64,000 nucleotides of DNA. Source: Maribacter ulvicola. GTDB taxonomy: Bacteria > Bacteroidota > Bacteroidia > Flavobacteriales > Flavobacteriaceae. Position 1 is the stretch's first letter. Every line of letters begins with the position of its first letter. The stretch covers positions 744,001 to 808,000 of the forward strand of contig NZ_FTMA01000001.1 of assembly GCF_900155985.1 (NCBI RefSeq), read 5' to 3'. The notes beneath the pieces are model-generated. The model worked only from the letters and a program-made list of their open reading frames with translations, was not told the origin of the DNA and made no database searches. A program made the position numbers and the translations under genes. Shown in pieces: positions 9,201 through 18,446 of this stretch.

Positions 9201-12200
9201 CTATTCTAATAGTTTATAGGTTTTGGTAGCTGCGCCATAACTAGTAAGAATAAGTTCGTTATCTATTAACAATGCGTGTGTATTACTACCTTGGATCGAT
9301 AGGCCGGATTGTGTCTGTGGCAAATAATTAAAATTACCCTCACCGGTTCCTAATAATACTGTTCCGTAATTAGCGTCGAACTTTCCTATTCTTAATTTAT
9401 AGTGATCGTTGTTACCTAAAAGTAATATGTCTTCATTGCCATCTTTGTTAAAATCTGCACTAACGATTTCAGAAATAGGGGAGTATTGTGCTTGAATTGG
9501 TAGTAATATATTTTGATATTTGCCACTTTTGGTACTCATTAAAACTGTAGTTTCTTGATGGGTAATCACCAATTTATTGGCTTTCTGTAACTCGGTTTCA
9601 TTGAATATATCATTTATGGTTGCGTCGGCATATTTTTCATAACTATTGAATTGTTGTCGCTTACCTGAAAGTTGCCCTAATAGCTCATCTCTGGTTACAT
9701 ATGGGTAGCTAGTACCATCCATATAAAAATTTAAAATAGGGTCTACTGATCCGTTTTGGTCAAAATCGGAGAAATACAATTCTGCTGGGTGGTCAGAGCT
9801 CACTTTAAACTGTGTATTTGTACCCATATTACCTGCTATAATATCGGGTTTTCCGTCTTTATTTAGGTCGGTAACCTGAATACTGGTCCATAAACCAGAT
9901 AATGATTCACTAAAAAATTGATCAGTTTCATTAATTAATTTACCATTTTTATTCAAGTAAATAGTAATAGGCATCCATTCACCAACAACTATTAAATCTT
10001 CTTTTTTGTCACCGTCTATGTCTGTCCAAACGGCATCTGTAATCAATCCTAAATTTTTTAAAGTAGGTTGTACGTTATCGGTTTGGTCTGTGAAATTACC
10101 TTTTCCATCATTGATGAGAACGTAACTTCTAGGGATTTCTGGAAAACGACCGGGAATACCATATCCACCTACAAAAACATCTAAAAACGAATCGTTGTTA
10201 ATATCTGAAAATGAGATCGACCCTGTGCTTATCAACATTTTTGGTAGGGAATTTTTGGTAATTTCGAAATTACCTTTTCCATCACCTATGTATATTCTGT
10301 CTTGCAATAATAGATCGTTAGCAGCTAAATTATGATAACCGCCACTTGCAACATAGATATCCAAATTACCGTCATTGTTGGCATCGAATAATGCTATATC
10401 TGTATCAACATATTTCTTGTCTTGTTCAAAACCAGAATTGTTATTTAGATAGAAATTCTTGTTCTTGGATTTAATGAATACCGATGTGGCTTGATTTATA
10501 CCCCCACCAATAATTATATCTTCTAAACCGTCATTATTAATGTCGCCTTTAGCCATTGGCGGACCATCATGAGACAGTTGTTTCAGCAATAACGATTGTC
10601 TTTTAAAGTCGTTAACAGAAGAAGATTTGTGCGTGTATTTTATTTTACTAGTTATTTTTGAAAACAAGTCTTTTGATTTGTCTTTTAGTACAGTTAATTT
10701 GCTAGCATTGCTTTCTTCTAAAACTAATAGTTGATTGGTGGTAACATCTCTTAAAGTTTCCGTTTTACCAGAATTCCATAGTACTATCAATGAATCTATA
10801 GTACTGGTGTCATTAAGTCCAAAATGTAAAATAGATGAAACGGTTGATAGATACCCTTGTGTTGGCATTTGTTCAACAACTTGTGTTTTTTCGTTGCTAT
10901 AGACACTCACTTTTGCTCCAATACCTTGGGTGTTTTTGTTTGCACCTTTTAATTGAATATTGATTTGATGGCTCGTTTCTTTTTTAGTATCATTTCTGTA
11001 TATAAATGCAGGTTTATTGATGTTGTTTACTACTAAATCTAAATCGCCATCATTATCTAAATCAACATAAATTGATCCGTTGCTATTTGCGGGTTGGTCA
11101 ATACCTGCTTGGGTTGTGTTATCAATGAAATTTATGCCGTCTTTATTACTGTAGTAGAAGTTTGTAAGGTTAGATGCGGGCATTTCTTTTATCAATTCCA
11201 ATACATCTTGGCGTTGCAACCTTCCTTTAGACTGTACGTAACTGTCCATGTAATTGATGAAGTCTAAATTGGTGTAATCCCTGAAATACCCGTTAGAAAT
11301 AAACAGATCTTTAAATCCGTCATTATCAAAATCAGCAAATAGGGGAGCCCAACTCCAATCTGTATTTGATATGCCAGATAGTTGCCCAATTTCACTGAAG
11401 GTATCATCCCCATTGTTTAATTGTAACATGTTGCGCATGTACTGATGGTGAAAACCGCTTCTAATATTTAAATCGAATTTTTCGTAATTGTCAGGTGATA
11501 GTAATAGTTTTTGACGGTAGTTATCTTTTGGTAACATGTCCAATGTGAAAATATCCTGTAGCCCATCATTATTAATATCGGCTATATTGTTACCCATAGA
11601 GAAATGACTTGTATGCCCCATTTGGATACCTAATTGGTCAGTGAAAGTGCCATTTTTATTATTGATATATAAGTAATCTGGTACCGTATAATCATTGGAA
11701 ATGTAGAAATCTTGCCAGCCATCGTTGTTAATATCGCTAATGCCAATACCTAAACCATAGGTGAGTGCAGAACCGCTGATACCTGCTTTTTCAGTGACAT
11801 CAAAAAAGGTGTTGTTTTTTTGTTCAAAGAGACGTGTACCCTGATAGGGATCATCTTTCTTTAAAAATTCTCTTGTGCTAACTTCGTTTAAGACTGGTAA
11901 TGATTTTGGATTATGGTTTAGTAAAAGCATATCTAAATCGCCATCTTTATCATAATCAAAAAAATAACCTTGGTTACTAAATGCAGCACTCGCTAAGCCG
12001 TATTCTTCTGCTTGTTCTTTAAAAATGGGTATGTTGTTGGCATCGTTACCTTGGTTTATGAAAAGTTGATTTTTACGCTTGGCATCTGGTAAAGCACCTG
12101 AATAACATAGGTATAAGTCTAATTTTCCGTCACCGTTTACATCGGCAGTTGTGATACCTGTTTTCCAAGGTCCTGGTCTACCCGCAACTTTAGAAATTAT

Positions 12201-12542
12201 AGTTACATCTTTAAAGGTGAAATCACCTTCATTCAAATAGAACTTATTTTCACCCATGTTAGAGGTGAAATAGAGATCTTGTAAACCATCATTGTTAAAG
12301 TCTCCCGTGGCAATACCGCCGCCATTATAAAGGTATTCGTATACCAGTACATTGGCATTTAATCCTTCTTTTAATGTATTTTGAAAAGTTATGTTTGTTT
12401 TACTTTCAGATAAAAGAGTAAAGAGAGGCGGCTCTTCAATTGTATTGATAGTAGAAGATGCTTCATCTTTTTTTTGGTTCTCTGCACAGCTTAGTAGCAG
12501 TAGGAATGCAGTTAAAAGAATGAAGATAGAATTTTTTGTCAT
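9201..12542 (-). CDS. large FG-GAP/VCBS repeat lipoprotein with ASPIC/UnbV domain
   Basis: 1113-aa lipoprotein. The signal MTKNSIFILLTAFLLLLSC gives a lipid-modified Cys at residue 19. Two propeller-like blocks of FG-GAP/VCBS repeats are separated by an ASPIC/UnbV domain near residues 520-610 (INIQLKGANKNTQGIGAKVS, MPTQGYLSTVSS). Many DxNxDGxxDL calcium-type loops are visible (DFNNDGLQDLYF, DVNGDGKLDLYL, DINNDGWQDFYI, DINNDGLEDIII, DLNKDGKPDII, DFNKDGNEDILL). It follows susD after a 73-bp gap holding a strong hairpin and precedes the haloperoxidase by 14 bp. Similar proteins accompany SusCD pairs in marine Bacteroidetes. A surface-exposed binding partner of the transporter is plausible, but the ligand is unknown. 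Confidence 0.87.
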   Translation of the reverse strand: MTKNSIFILLTAFLLLLSCAENQKKDEASSTINTIEEPPLFTLLSESKTNITFQNTLKEGLNANVLVYEYLYNGGGIATGDFNNDGLQDLYFTSNMGENKFYLNEGDFTFKDVTIISKVAGRPGPWKTGITTADVNGDGKLDLYLCYSGALPDAKRKNQLFINQGNDANNIPIFKEQAEEYGLASAAFSNQGYFFDYDKDGDLDMLLLNHNPKSLPVLNEVSTREFLKKDDPYQGTRLFEQKNNTFFDVTEKAGISGSALTYGLGIGISDINNDGWQDFYISNDYTVPDYLYINNKNGTFTDQLGIQMGHTSHFSMGNNIADINNDGLQDIFTLDMLPKDNYRQKLLLSPDNYEKFDLNIRSGFHHQYMRNMLQLNNGDDTFSEIGQLSGISNTDWSWAPLFADFDNDGFKDLFISNGYFRDYTNLDFINYMDSYVQSKGRLQRQDVLELIKEMPASNLTNFYYSNKDGINFIDNTTQAGIDQPANSNGSIYVDLDNDGDLDLVVNNINKPAFIYRNDTKKETSHQINIQLKGANKNTQGIGAKVSVYSNEKTQVVEQMPTQGYLSTVSSILHFGLNDTSTIDSLIVLWNSGKTETLRDVTTNQLLVLEESNASKLTVLKDKSKDLFSKITSKIKYTHKSSSVNDFKRQSLLLKQLSHDGPPMAKGDINNDGLEDIIIGGGINQATSVFIKSKNKNFYLNNNSGFEQDKKYVDTDIALFDANNDGNLDIYVASGGYHNLAANDLLLQDRIYIGDGKGNFEITKNSLPKMLISTGSISFSDINNDSFLDVFVGGYGIPGRFPEIPRSYVLINDGKGNFTDQTDNVQPTLKNLGLITDAVWTDIDGDKKEDLIVVGEWMPITIYLNKNGKLINETDQFFSESLSGLWTSIQVTDLNKDGKPDIIAGNMGTNTQFKVSSDHPAELYFSDFDQNGSVDPILNFYMDGTSYPYVTRDELLGQLSGKRQQFNSYEKYADATINDIFNETELQKANKLVITHQETTVLMSTKSGKYQNILLPIQAQYSPISEIVSADFNKDGNEDILLLGNNDHYKLRIGKFDANYGTVLLGTGEGNFNYLPQTQSGLSIQGSNTHALLIDNELILTSYGAATKTYKLLE

Positions 12543-12556
12543 TTGTTTAAAAGTAA

Positions 12557-12585
12557 AAGATCTATCCCAAAAAGGGATAGATCTT
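12557..12585 (-). terminator. 12-bp hairpin between susD and downstream genes (attenuating terminator or processing site)
   Basis: AAGATCTATCCC (12557-12568) and GGGATAGATCTT (12574-12585) are perfect complements around a 5-nt loop. Read on the minus strand the stem is followed by TTACTTTT, an imperfect U tract. It sits between the susD stop and the 1113-aa gene, so it probably lowers read-through or protects the upstream susCD message. Confidence 0.7.
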
Positions 12586-12615
12586 AAAATTAACTCAATT
12601 TAATTTAAACTGAAC

Positions 12616-14493
12616 TTAATAACCTGGATTTTGGATCAGTAGGTTATTTCTGTTGATTTCATCCCTGCTTAAAGGCATGAAATACATTTTGTCCTCCCAA
12701 GTTCTTGTTTCGTTATCATTGTTGTCTACAACGGTATACGTGTAATTATACACTGATGTATCATGCTGATAAGGAGATCTTGGTGATGCACCAGCTTTTA
12801 AGGTTGCGGTTACTTTCATTACCTTAATACCTCTACCTAACGTTTGATCGGCGATCATCCACCTTCTGGCATCATGATACCTGTGTTCTTCATAAGCCAA
12901 CTCAATTCGTCTTTCATTGATGTAATCTTCTAAAAGTTCGCTGCCAGAAGAATTAAGTGCAGGCATACCTGCCCTAAAACGAATTTTGTTCAACCAGGTT
13001 CTAGCTTCACCTTCATCACCCAAGGCAATTGAAGCTTCTACGTAGTTCAATACAATTTCAGTATATCTGATAAACGGCCAAGGAACTACTTGTGCGCTAG
13101 ATTGATTATCCACTAAAGATGGGTCTGGATCGATAAACTTGCGTACATAATATCCGGTTCTACTTCCGTTCCAGTTTTCGATTGGCGAATCTCTCATATC
13201 TACACCTGGTATTATTCCTCCGCTACCATCTGCATATGTTCCCGTTTGTATTTCGTCATAAGGATCAATAGCAGATACATCGTCAGGTCTTGGTTTCCAA
13301 GGTGAACCATCATAAAGAATGGTAGCAGCTAACCTTGGATCCCTATCATTGTATGGGTCAGCAGCATGGTCAGGGTTACCCCAATCAAAATCAGAACCGT
13401 CCATCATTTGATAGTCATCTACCAATTGTTGAATAGGTGTATTACCTGCCCAGTTGTGGTATCCGTTGGGACCATTATTGATTCCTTGATGAATACCACC
13501 TAGGGGCCAGTTGCTTTCTGCCGTAAATAATGGGGAGTGTGTTCTTTCAAATATAAGTTCTGATCTAGCAGCGGCATCGCCCACAGCACTTCCGCCTCCC
13601 ATAGCAATGGAGATATAGTTTTGTTTAGCTTCTTCAGCTGTAGCAGGAGCTGTTAAATCTAACTTGTATCCAGATGTTGCGTCTAATACAGCTTTTGCAG
13701 CGGTCTTGGCAGCGCTCCATCTTGCATCTCTATCTCCGGAGGTATAAGCAATCAATTCTAGATTTGAATATCCCCCTAATACAGATGAATTTGCACTAGC
13801 AGTAGGTCCGTCTCGTAAATCACTTGCTGCATAGATAAGTATTCTTGATTTTAATCCCATAGCACTTAACTTAGACGCTCTTCCTGGGGTAACTTCTTTA
13901 CTATCCAATAAAGAAATTGCCATATCTAGGTCATTTGTAACGAAAGCTACGTTTTCTTCATAAGTGCCTCTAGCTATAGTATAGTCATCATCTAAACCAT
14001 AGGGTTGGTCAATTAACGGAGCGCTACCATAATAACGCATTAATTGATGATAGTAATACGCTCTTAAAAAATGAGCTTCACCTAATAACCTATCTTTTAA
14101 TGGTTGGTCATCGAAGGTGGAGTTTGGTAGTTCTTGAATAGCAATATTAGCTTTCCGTATAGCTGAATATAATTCGTTCCATTGTGGTATAATATTCACA
14201 TTTCCTGTACCTGATGGTGAAAGTGAACCTTCAGTGATTACATTTATTCCTCTACCGGAGTGTGTAAACATTGCTTCATCTGTTAATGAAGCCAAGCCTT
14301 CCTCTTCAAAACCTCCATAGCCTAGGGATGAATATACACCAAATACGAATGCTTGCGCTGTTGCCCCATCGGCCCAAGTAGCATCTGCAGATAAGGCATC
14401 TAACGGCTCCGTTTCTAAGAAATCTTCATTACACGAAATAGGTGCTAACGCTAGCGTTAGCAGACCTAAGAGTACTAATTTTCCTTTTTTCAT
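12616..14493 (-). CDS. SusD/RagB-family nutrient-binding outer-membrane lipoprotein
   Basis: 625-aa surface lipoprotein that caps the SusC channel and captures substrate. The lipoprotein signal ends at Cys21 (LTLALAPISC). The usual SusD opening follows (NEDFLETEPLDALSADATW), then TPR-like helices (LLGEAHFLRAYYYHQLMRYYG at about 130-150) and the C-terminal SusD_RagB region (EIVLNYVEASIALGDEGEA, INERRIELAYEEHRYHDARRW, ending IQNPGY). Every family hallmark is intact. It lies 9 bp after the SusC gene on the same strand. No glycoside hydrolase or sulfatase lies nearby, so this is not a classic polysaccharide locus. Confidence 0.95.
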   Translation of the reverse strand: MKKGKLVLLGLLTLALAPISCNEDFLETEPLDALSADATWADGATAQAFVFGVYSSLGYGGFEEEGLASLTDEAMFTHSGRGINVITEGSLSPSGTGNVNIIPQWNELYSAIRKANIAIQELPNSTFDDQPLKDRLLGEAHFLRAYYYHQLMRYYGSAPLIDQPYGLDDDYTIARGTYEENVAFVTNDLDMAISLLDSKEVTPGRASKLSAMGLKSRILIYAASDLRDGPTASANSSVLGGYSNLELIAYTSGDRDARWSAAKTAAKAVLDATSGYKLDLTAPATAEEAKQNYISIAMGGGSAVGDAAARSELIFERTHSPLFTAESNWPLGGIHQGINNGPNGYHNWAGNTPIQQLVDDYQMMDGSDFDWGNPDHAADPYNDRDPRLAATILYDGSPWKPRPDDVSAIDPYDEIQTGTYADGSGGIIPGVDMRDSPIENWNGSRTGYYVRKFIDPDPSLVDNQSSAQVVPWPFIRYTEIVLNYVEASIALGDEGEARTWLNKIRFRAGMPALNSSGSELLEDYINERRIELAYEEHRYHDARRWMIADQTLGRGIKVMKVTATLKAGASPRSPYQHDTSVYNYTYTVVDNNDNETRTWEDKMYFMPLSRDEINRNNLLIQNPGY

Positions 14494-14502
14494 GATTTTT
14501 CT

Positions 14503-17500
14503 TTAAAATGTTAAACTAAAACCTGTGTTAATAATTGACTGTTGTGGGTAGAATTGACCACTATTGCTAGTCGATTCAGGATCATATATATCTTGAGCCG
14601 CCCATGTGGCCAAGTTTAGACCACTCATGTATACTTTAAAATTGGATAAGCCAAATTGCTCAATCATTTCTGATGGAAAGTTATATGCTAATTGAACATT
14701 CTTAAGTCTTAAATAATCTTTACTAAATAAGTTGTATGTATTGTCACCATAATCACCACCCGAATAATATGTATCTCCACGACTAGCAAGTCTTGGGTGT
14801 ACACTGCTGGGGTTTTCTGGACTCCATCTATTGTCATAACTATACTTTAGAAAGTTACCAATATCTCCTGACTCTGTTTGAATAAATAGTTTAGCACCTG
14901 TAGCACCTTGAAGCAGAACAGAGAGGTCGAAGTTTTTGTAAGAGGCATTGAACGTAACACCAAAATTGAAATTGGGGTTGATGCTGTTCTTCAGTCTTAC
15001 TTGATCTAAATCATTTATAGCTCCATCACCATTAATATCTTTAAACTTCATGTCACCAGGTTCTAAGGTTGGTTTAACTGCACTATAATCTAATGGGTCA
15101 GCGTCTATAGCAGCTTGGTCTATAAAAACACCATCAGATTCATAGACTAAATAAGATCCAATGGGTTTTCCTTCTTGTAATTGATATTCTGGTGCTCCAG
15201 GAATTTCATCTAAGAATTTAACGGTGTTCTGTGCGTAACCACCGTTTACTCCAACATCCCACTTGAAGCCATCAACATTTCCGCCATAATAATTTACTGC
15301 AAACTCAAAACCTTCGTTATTCACCTTACCAGCGTTTACAGGTGGTAAGAGGTCGGAAATTCCAGATGATCCAGGTGTAGAACCAGTTTTTTGAATTAAG
15401 ATCTGGTCACGTTTGTTCAGAAAGTATTCTAAAGTAAAACTCAGTTTGCCGTCAAGAACAATACCATCTAATCCAATATTAAAATTTTTAGCGCGCTCCC
15501 AAGTAAAGCTAGGATTGGCCAATAACGGTTCGGTTAAGATCGTTTGTACTTGTCCGTTTATAGGATACTGACCAAACTCGTAAATTGACCTATATGCATA
15601 TTCCTGTAATTCATCATCTGAAATTTCTCCGTCTTCGTTAACATCAAAAGAAACTTGATCGTTACCCATTTCACCATAAGAACCTCTTAGCTTCAAATAA
15701 CTAATCGAATCTATATTGAACCAATCTTCGTTGTTTATGTTCCAACCGACTAATAAACCTGGAAAGAAACCAAAACGATCGTTACCTGGGAAGATGTAAG
15801 AACCATCATATCTCCAGATAAATTCTGCTAAATACTTTTCTTTAAAATTGTACTGTGCACGCCCATAGTATCCTAAACGAGTTCTATTATAACCATAACC
15901 ATCAGTTTCTTGTGCAATTTCACCACCAACGCCTAATTGGTCAACTGCTGTAGATAAATAGTTTCTTCTAAAAGCGGAGAAATACTCACCTTGAAAATTT
16001 TCACGAGTTACACCGGCTAATAAATTGATAGTGTGATCATCACCAATTGTTTTGTCATAACTTAACAAACCGGTGAGGTTGGTATTTAATACATTATTAG
16101 ATGATTGTAAGAGTCTTGCATCGGTAAAATTTGAACGTATTGATCCACTAAGCTCTGGAACACCTGTAGCTATATAGTTGGCACGGTCAAGAGAGTAAAG
16201 GGTCCAAGGTGTTTGCCATTGTTTTCTGCGTAGCTGACTTTGATCTACACCGGCTAATAAGGTCATTTTTAAACCTTCTATCCATGGATTTGTAATGTCT
16301 ACAGAACCTGTAAATTGTAAATAGTCTGTTGGTTGTTTGTCATAACCTGTAGCATTTGTAGTAACTACTACTGGTTGTTGACCGTTTTCAATATCAGGGC
16401 CTGGTAAGCCATTTGGCCATATTGCAGGTTCGTTAGGTCTACCTCTCATTAACATTCTGAAAATTGAACCTGCGCCTTCCGTAGGGAAAGTTCTATCTTC
16501 TTTTCTGTATCCCATACTTAATTTGGTAGATAAGTAGTCGTTAATTCTAGCATCGGTATTGATTCTAAAATTGTATTGTTGATATCTGTTGGCAGAATTC
16601 TTATATATAGCTCCTTGGTCAGCATAACCTATTGAGGCAAAATATTTTAAGTCTTCACTTCCGCCACTAATAGATAGGTTATGTCTTTGTTGCTCCGCCC
16701 AGTCTTGAAAAGTAGCGCCAAACCAATCTGTATCTGGGTAGAGCCATGGGTCTGCTTTTGTTCTGTGGTTATTAATTGTTTCTGGACTAAAGGCTGCGTT
16801 TACAGTTTCTGAAGGACTGCTTCCAGGAATGGTATAACTGCCTGAGTTTTGAAACGCAGTATTTGCCACTCCCCATTGAGAAGCCGGAATATTACTATTA
16901 TAAATAGCCAATTCGTTCATTATGGTCTGGTACTCAACTGCACTTGCCATTTCAGGAGTTCTCGTGGGTCTAGTAATACCAAAATCTGCTTTGTAATTAA
17001 TTTGCATTTTACCGGCTTTACCAGATTTTGTCGTCACAATAATTGCACCGTTTGCTGCTCTAGCACCATAAATTGCGGCAGAGGCATCTTTTAGTACAGA
17101 AATATTAGCTATATCATCTGCATTGATACGACCAATACCGCCATCTCTATCTGGTATACCGTCAATAACAATTAAAGGTTGATTATTCCCCAATGTATTT
17201 GTACCTCGAATACTAATGTTAGATTCGTCATTGCCAGGCTCCCCACTGGTTTGAACGATTACGACCCCAGGCAATCTACCTGCCAAGGAGTTAGATACAC
17301 TAATTGCCGGTGAACTTTCTAGTACAGGGCCTTGTACTGCGGTAACCGCACCGGTTACAGTAGCTTTTTTCTGAGTTCCATAGCCAACGACAACGACCTC
17401 GTCAAGGTTGGCTACATCTTCTTCTAAAGATACGTTAATGGTATTTTGACTGTTTACAGGGACTACAATAGTTTTAAAACCAATGTAGCTAAAGCGTAAA

Positions 17501-17754
17501 CTAGAATTGCCGTCATCGATGGTGATGGTGAAATTTCCATCAAAATCTGCCTGTACTCCTGTTGTTGGGTTATTTGCATCAATGACGGATACCCCCGGTA
17601 ATGGCATATTGTCTGAAGCTGAGGTAACAGTTCCAGAAACGGTTGTCTGTGCGTGGAGACTCATAAAGAGAAACCCACTAAAAAATAAAATCATCGCTAA
17701 TCTTACGTGATTACGAAGCATGTAAAACTTAGAAAAGTTTTTTTGATAATTCAT
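14503..17754 (-). CDS. SusC/RagA-family TonB-linked outer membrane transporter
   Basis: 1083-aa TonB-dependent channel. A long N-terminal signal region (to about residue 35, ...SLHAQ) is followed by a carboxypeptidase-D-like regulatory domain (TTVSGTVTSASDNMPLPGVS, about 37-110), the SusC signature DEVVVVGYGTQKKATVTGAV, a plug (about 130-240, IRGTNTLGNNQPLIVIDGIP) and a 22-strand-type barrel ending GFSLTF. Length fits SusC (about 1000-1100). ATG at 17752-17754 is the assigned start; an internal ATG at residue 12 (MLRNHVR) gives a more typical signal peptide. It heads the operon with susD. No anti-sigma/ECF pair is adjacent and no N-terminal STN domain is present, so control is probably by another regulator. 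Confidence 0.95.
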   Translation of the reverse strand: MNYQKNFSKFYMLRNHVRLAMILFFSGFLFMSLHAQTTVSGTVTSASDNMPLPGVSVIDANNPTTGVQADFDGNFTITIDDGNSSLRFSYIGFKTIVVPVNSQNTINVSLEEDVANLDEVVVVGYGTQKKATVTGAVTAVQGPVLESSPAISVSNSLAGRLPGVVIVQTSGEPGNDESNISIRGTNTLGNNQPLIVIDGIPDRDGGIGRINADDIANISVLKDASAAIYGARAANGAIIVTTKSGKAGKMQINYKADFGITRPTRTPEMASAVEYQTIMNELAIYNSNIPASQWGVANTAFQNSGSYTIPGSSPSETVNAAFSPETINNHRTKADPWLYPDTDWFGATFQDWAEQQRHNLSISGGSEDLKYFASIGYADQGAIYKNSANRYQQYNFRINTDARINDYLSTKLSMGYRKEDRTFPTEGAGSIFRMLMRGRPNEPAIWPNGLPGPDIENGQQPVVVTTNATGYDKQPTDYLQFTGSVDITNPWIEGLKMTLLAGVDQSQLRRKQWQTPWTLYSLDRANYIATGVPELSGSIRSNFTDARLLQSSNNVLNTNLTGLLSYDKTIGDDHTINLLAGVTRENFQGEYFSAFRRNYLSTAVDQLGVGGEIAQETDGYGYNRTRLGYYGRAQYNFKEKYLAEFIWRYDGSYIFPGNDRFGFFPGLLVGWNINNEDWFNIDSISYLKLRGSYGEMGNDQVSFDVNEDGEISDDELQEYAYRSIYEFGQYPINGQVQTILTEPLLANPSFTWERAKNFNIGLDGIVLDGKLSFTLEYFLNKRDQILIQKTGSTPGSSGISDLLPPVNAGKVNNEGFEFAVNYYGGNVDGFKWDVGVNGGYAQNTVKFLDEIPGAPEYQLQEGKPIGSYLVYESDGVFIDQAAIDADPLDYSAVKPTLEPGDMKFKDINGDGAINDLDQVRLKNSINPNFNFGVTFNASYKNFDLSVLLQGATGAKLFIQTESGDIGNFLKYSYDNRWSPENPSSVHPRLASRGDTYYSGGDYGDNTYNLFSKDYLRLKNVQLAYNFPSEMIEQFGLSNFKVYMSGLNLATWAAQDIYDPESTSNSGQFYPQQSIINTGFSLTF

Positions 17755-17863
17755 AAGCTAGTTGTTAAAGTTGTTAAAGTTGTTTTGTGTAGAAGCATGT
17801 ATTACGGTCTCTTTAGGAAGCATTTTGAGAAGAAGAGTCCATGATACAGTATGCTACCGATCA

Positions 17864-17885
17864 CAAATATATGTTAATATATTAA
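17864..17885 (-). promoter_or_regulatory. susC promoter and adjacent palindrome
   Basis: Minus-strand TATATTTG (plus 17864-17871) matches TAnnTTTG, with TTTA about 19 bp further upstream as a weak -33 element, giving a leader of about 100 nt for susC. The 12-bp palindrome TTAATATATTAA (17874-17885) lies between the two boxes and could be an operator, although AT-rich palindromes occur by chance. Confidence 0.45.
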
Positions 17886-18400
17886 TCATGTAAATATTTC
17901 AGTATTTAAATTATAATGACACTATAAAAATCATAAATAAACATCAAATAGTTAAAAAATTAAGTAAATTATAGATGTGAGTTTTAAGTTGTTTATGTAG
18001 ATATTTAGATGCAATCTATACCTATTTAAAATTGTTTTGTGGCTTGTAAAGTGTAATGTTTAAGGGCTTTTCTTGGCATTCTTTAATTAAAAGATATAGA
18101 ATATTTTATGTGATTGCACTCTTTTGAACTATAAGGAAAGATTAGCTATAGTCGCTTTTATATTGATACTGTTTGGAAAACATAATGTGCCTAGTGGAAT
18201 TAAGATTATTTCTATATAATAAGCATTGAGTTAAGGTTTTTGGTAGGACATATATAAATTGAAAATTTTACTCAGATAAATACATCGACAAGATGAATTA
18301 AACGGACTACCTAATGCTATAGTTTAGGTGTGAATGATTACAATTTTCTTTTGGCCATTTTATAGGTTTAGAGTTTTGTTTCTTCTTGTGCCAAAGCACC

Positions 18401-18429
18401 TTGTTTAATTCATTTTTATTCTATTTTTG
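18401..18429 (+). promoter_or_regulatory. promoter of the polyprenyl diphosphate synthase gene
   Basis: TTG at 18401-18403 and TATTTTTG at 18422-18429 are separated by 18 bp, matching the Bacteroidetes -33/-7 pattern. The predicted transcript starts near 18435, about 12 nt before the ATG at 18447. Confidence 0.55.
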
Positions 18430-18446
18430 AAAAAAAATTGCGAGTA

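Larger units (their letters stand above)
17755..18446. other. divergent AT-rich intergenic region between susC and the prenyl synthase
   Basis: No coding sequence seen. On the susC side there are tandem GTTGTTAAA units (17761-17769, 17770-17778, then GTTGTT) directly before the start, a minus-strand -7 box at 17864-17871, and the palindrome TTAATATATTAA (17874-17885) just upstream of it. On the right side a plus-strand promoter lies at 18422-18429. The central 450 bp (about 17900-18390) shows nothing I can name. Confidence 0.6.
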
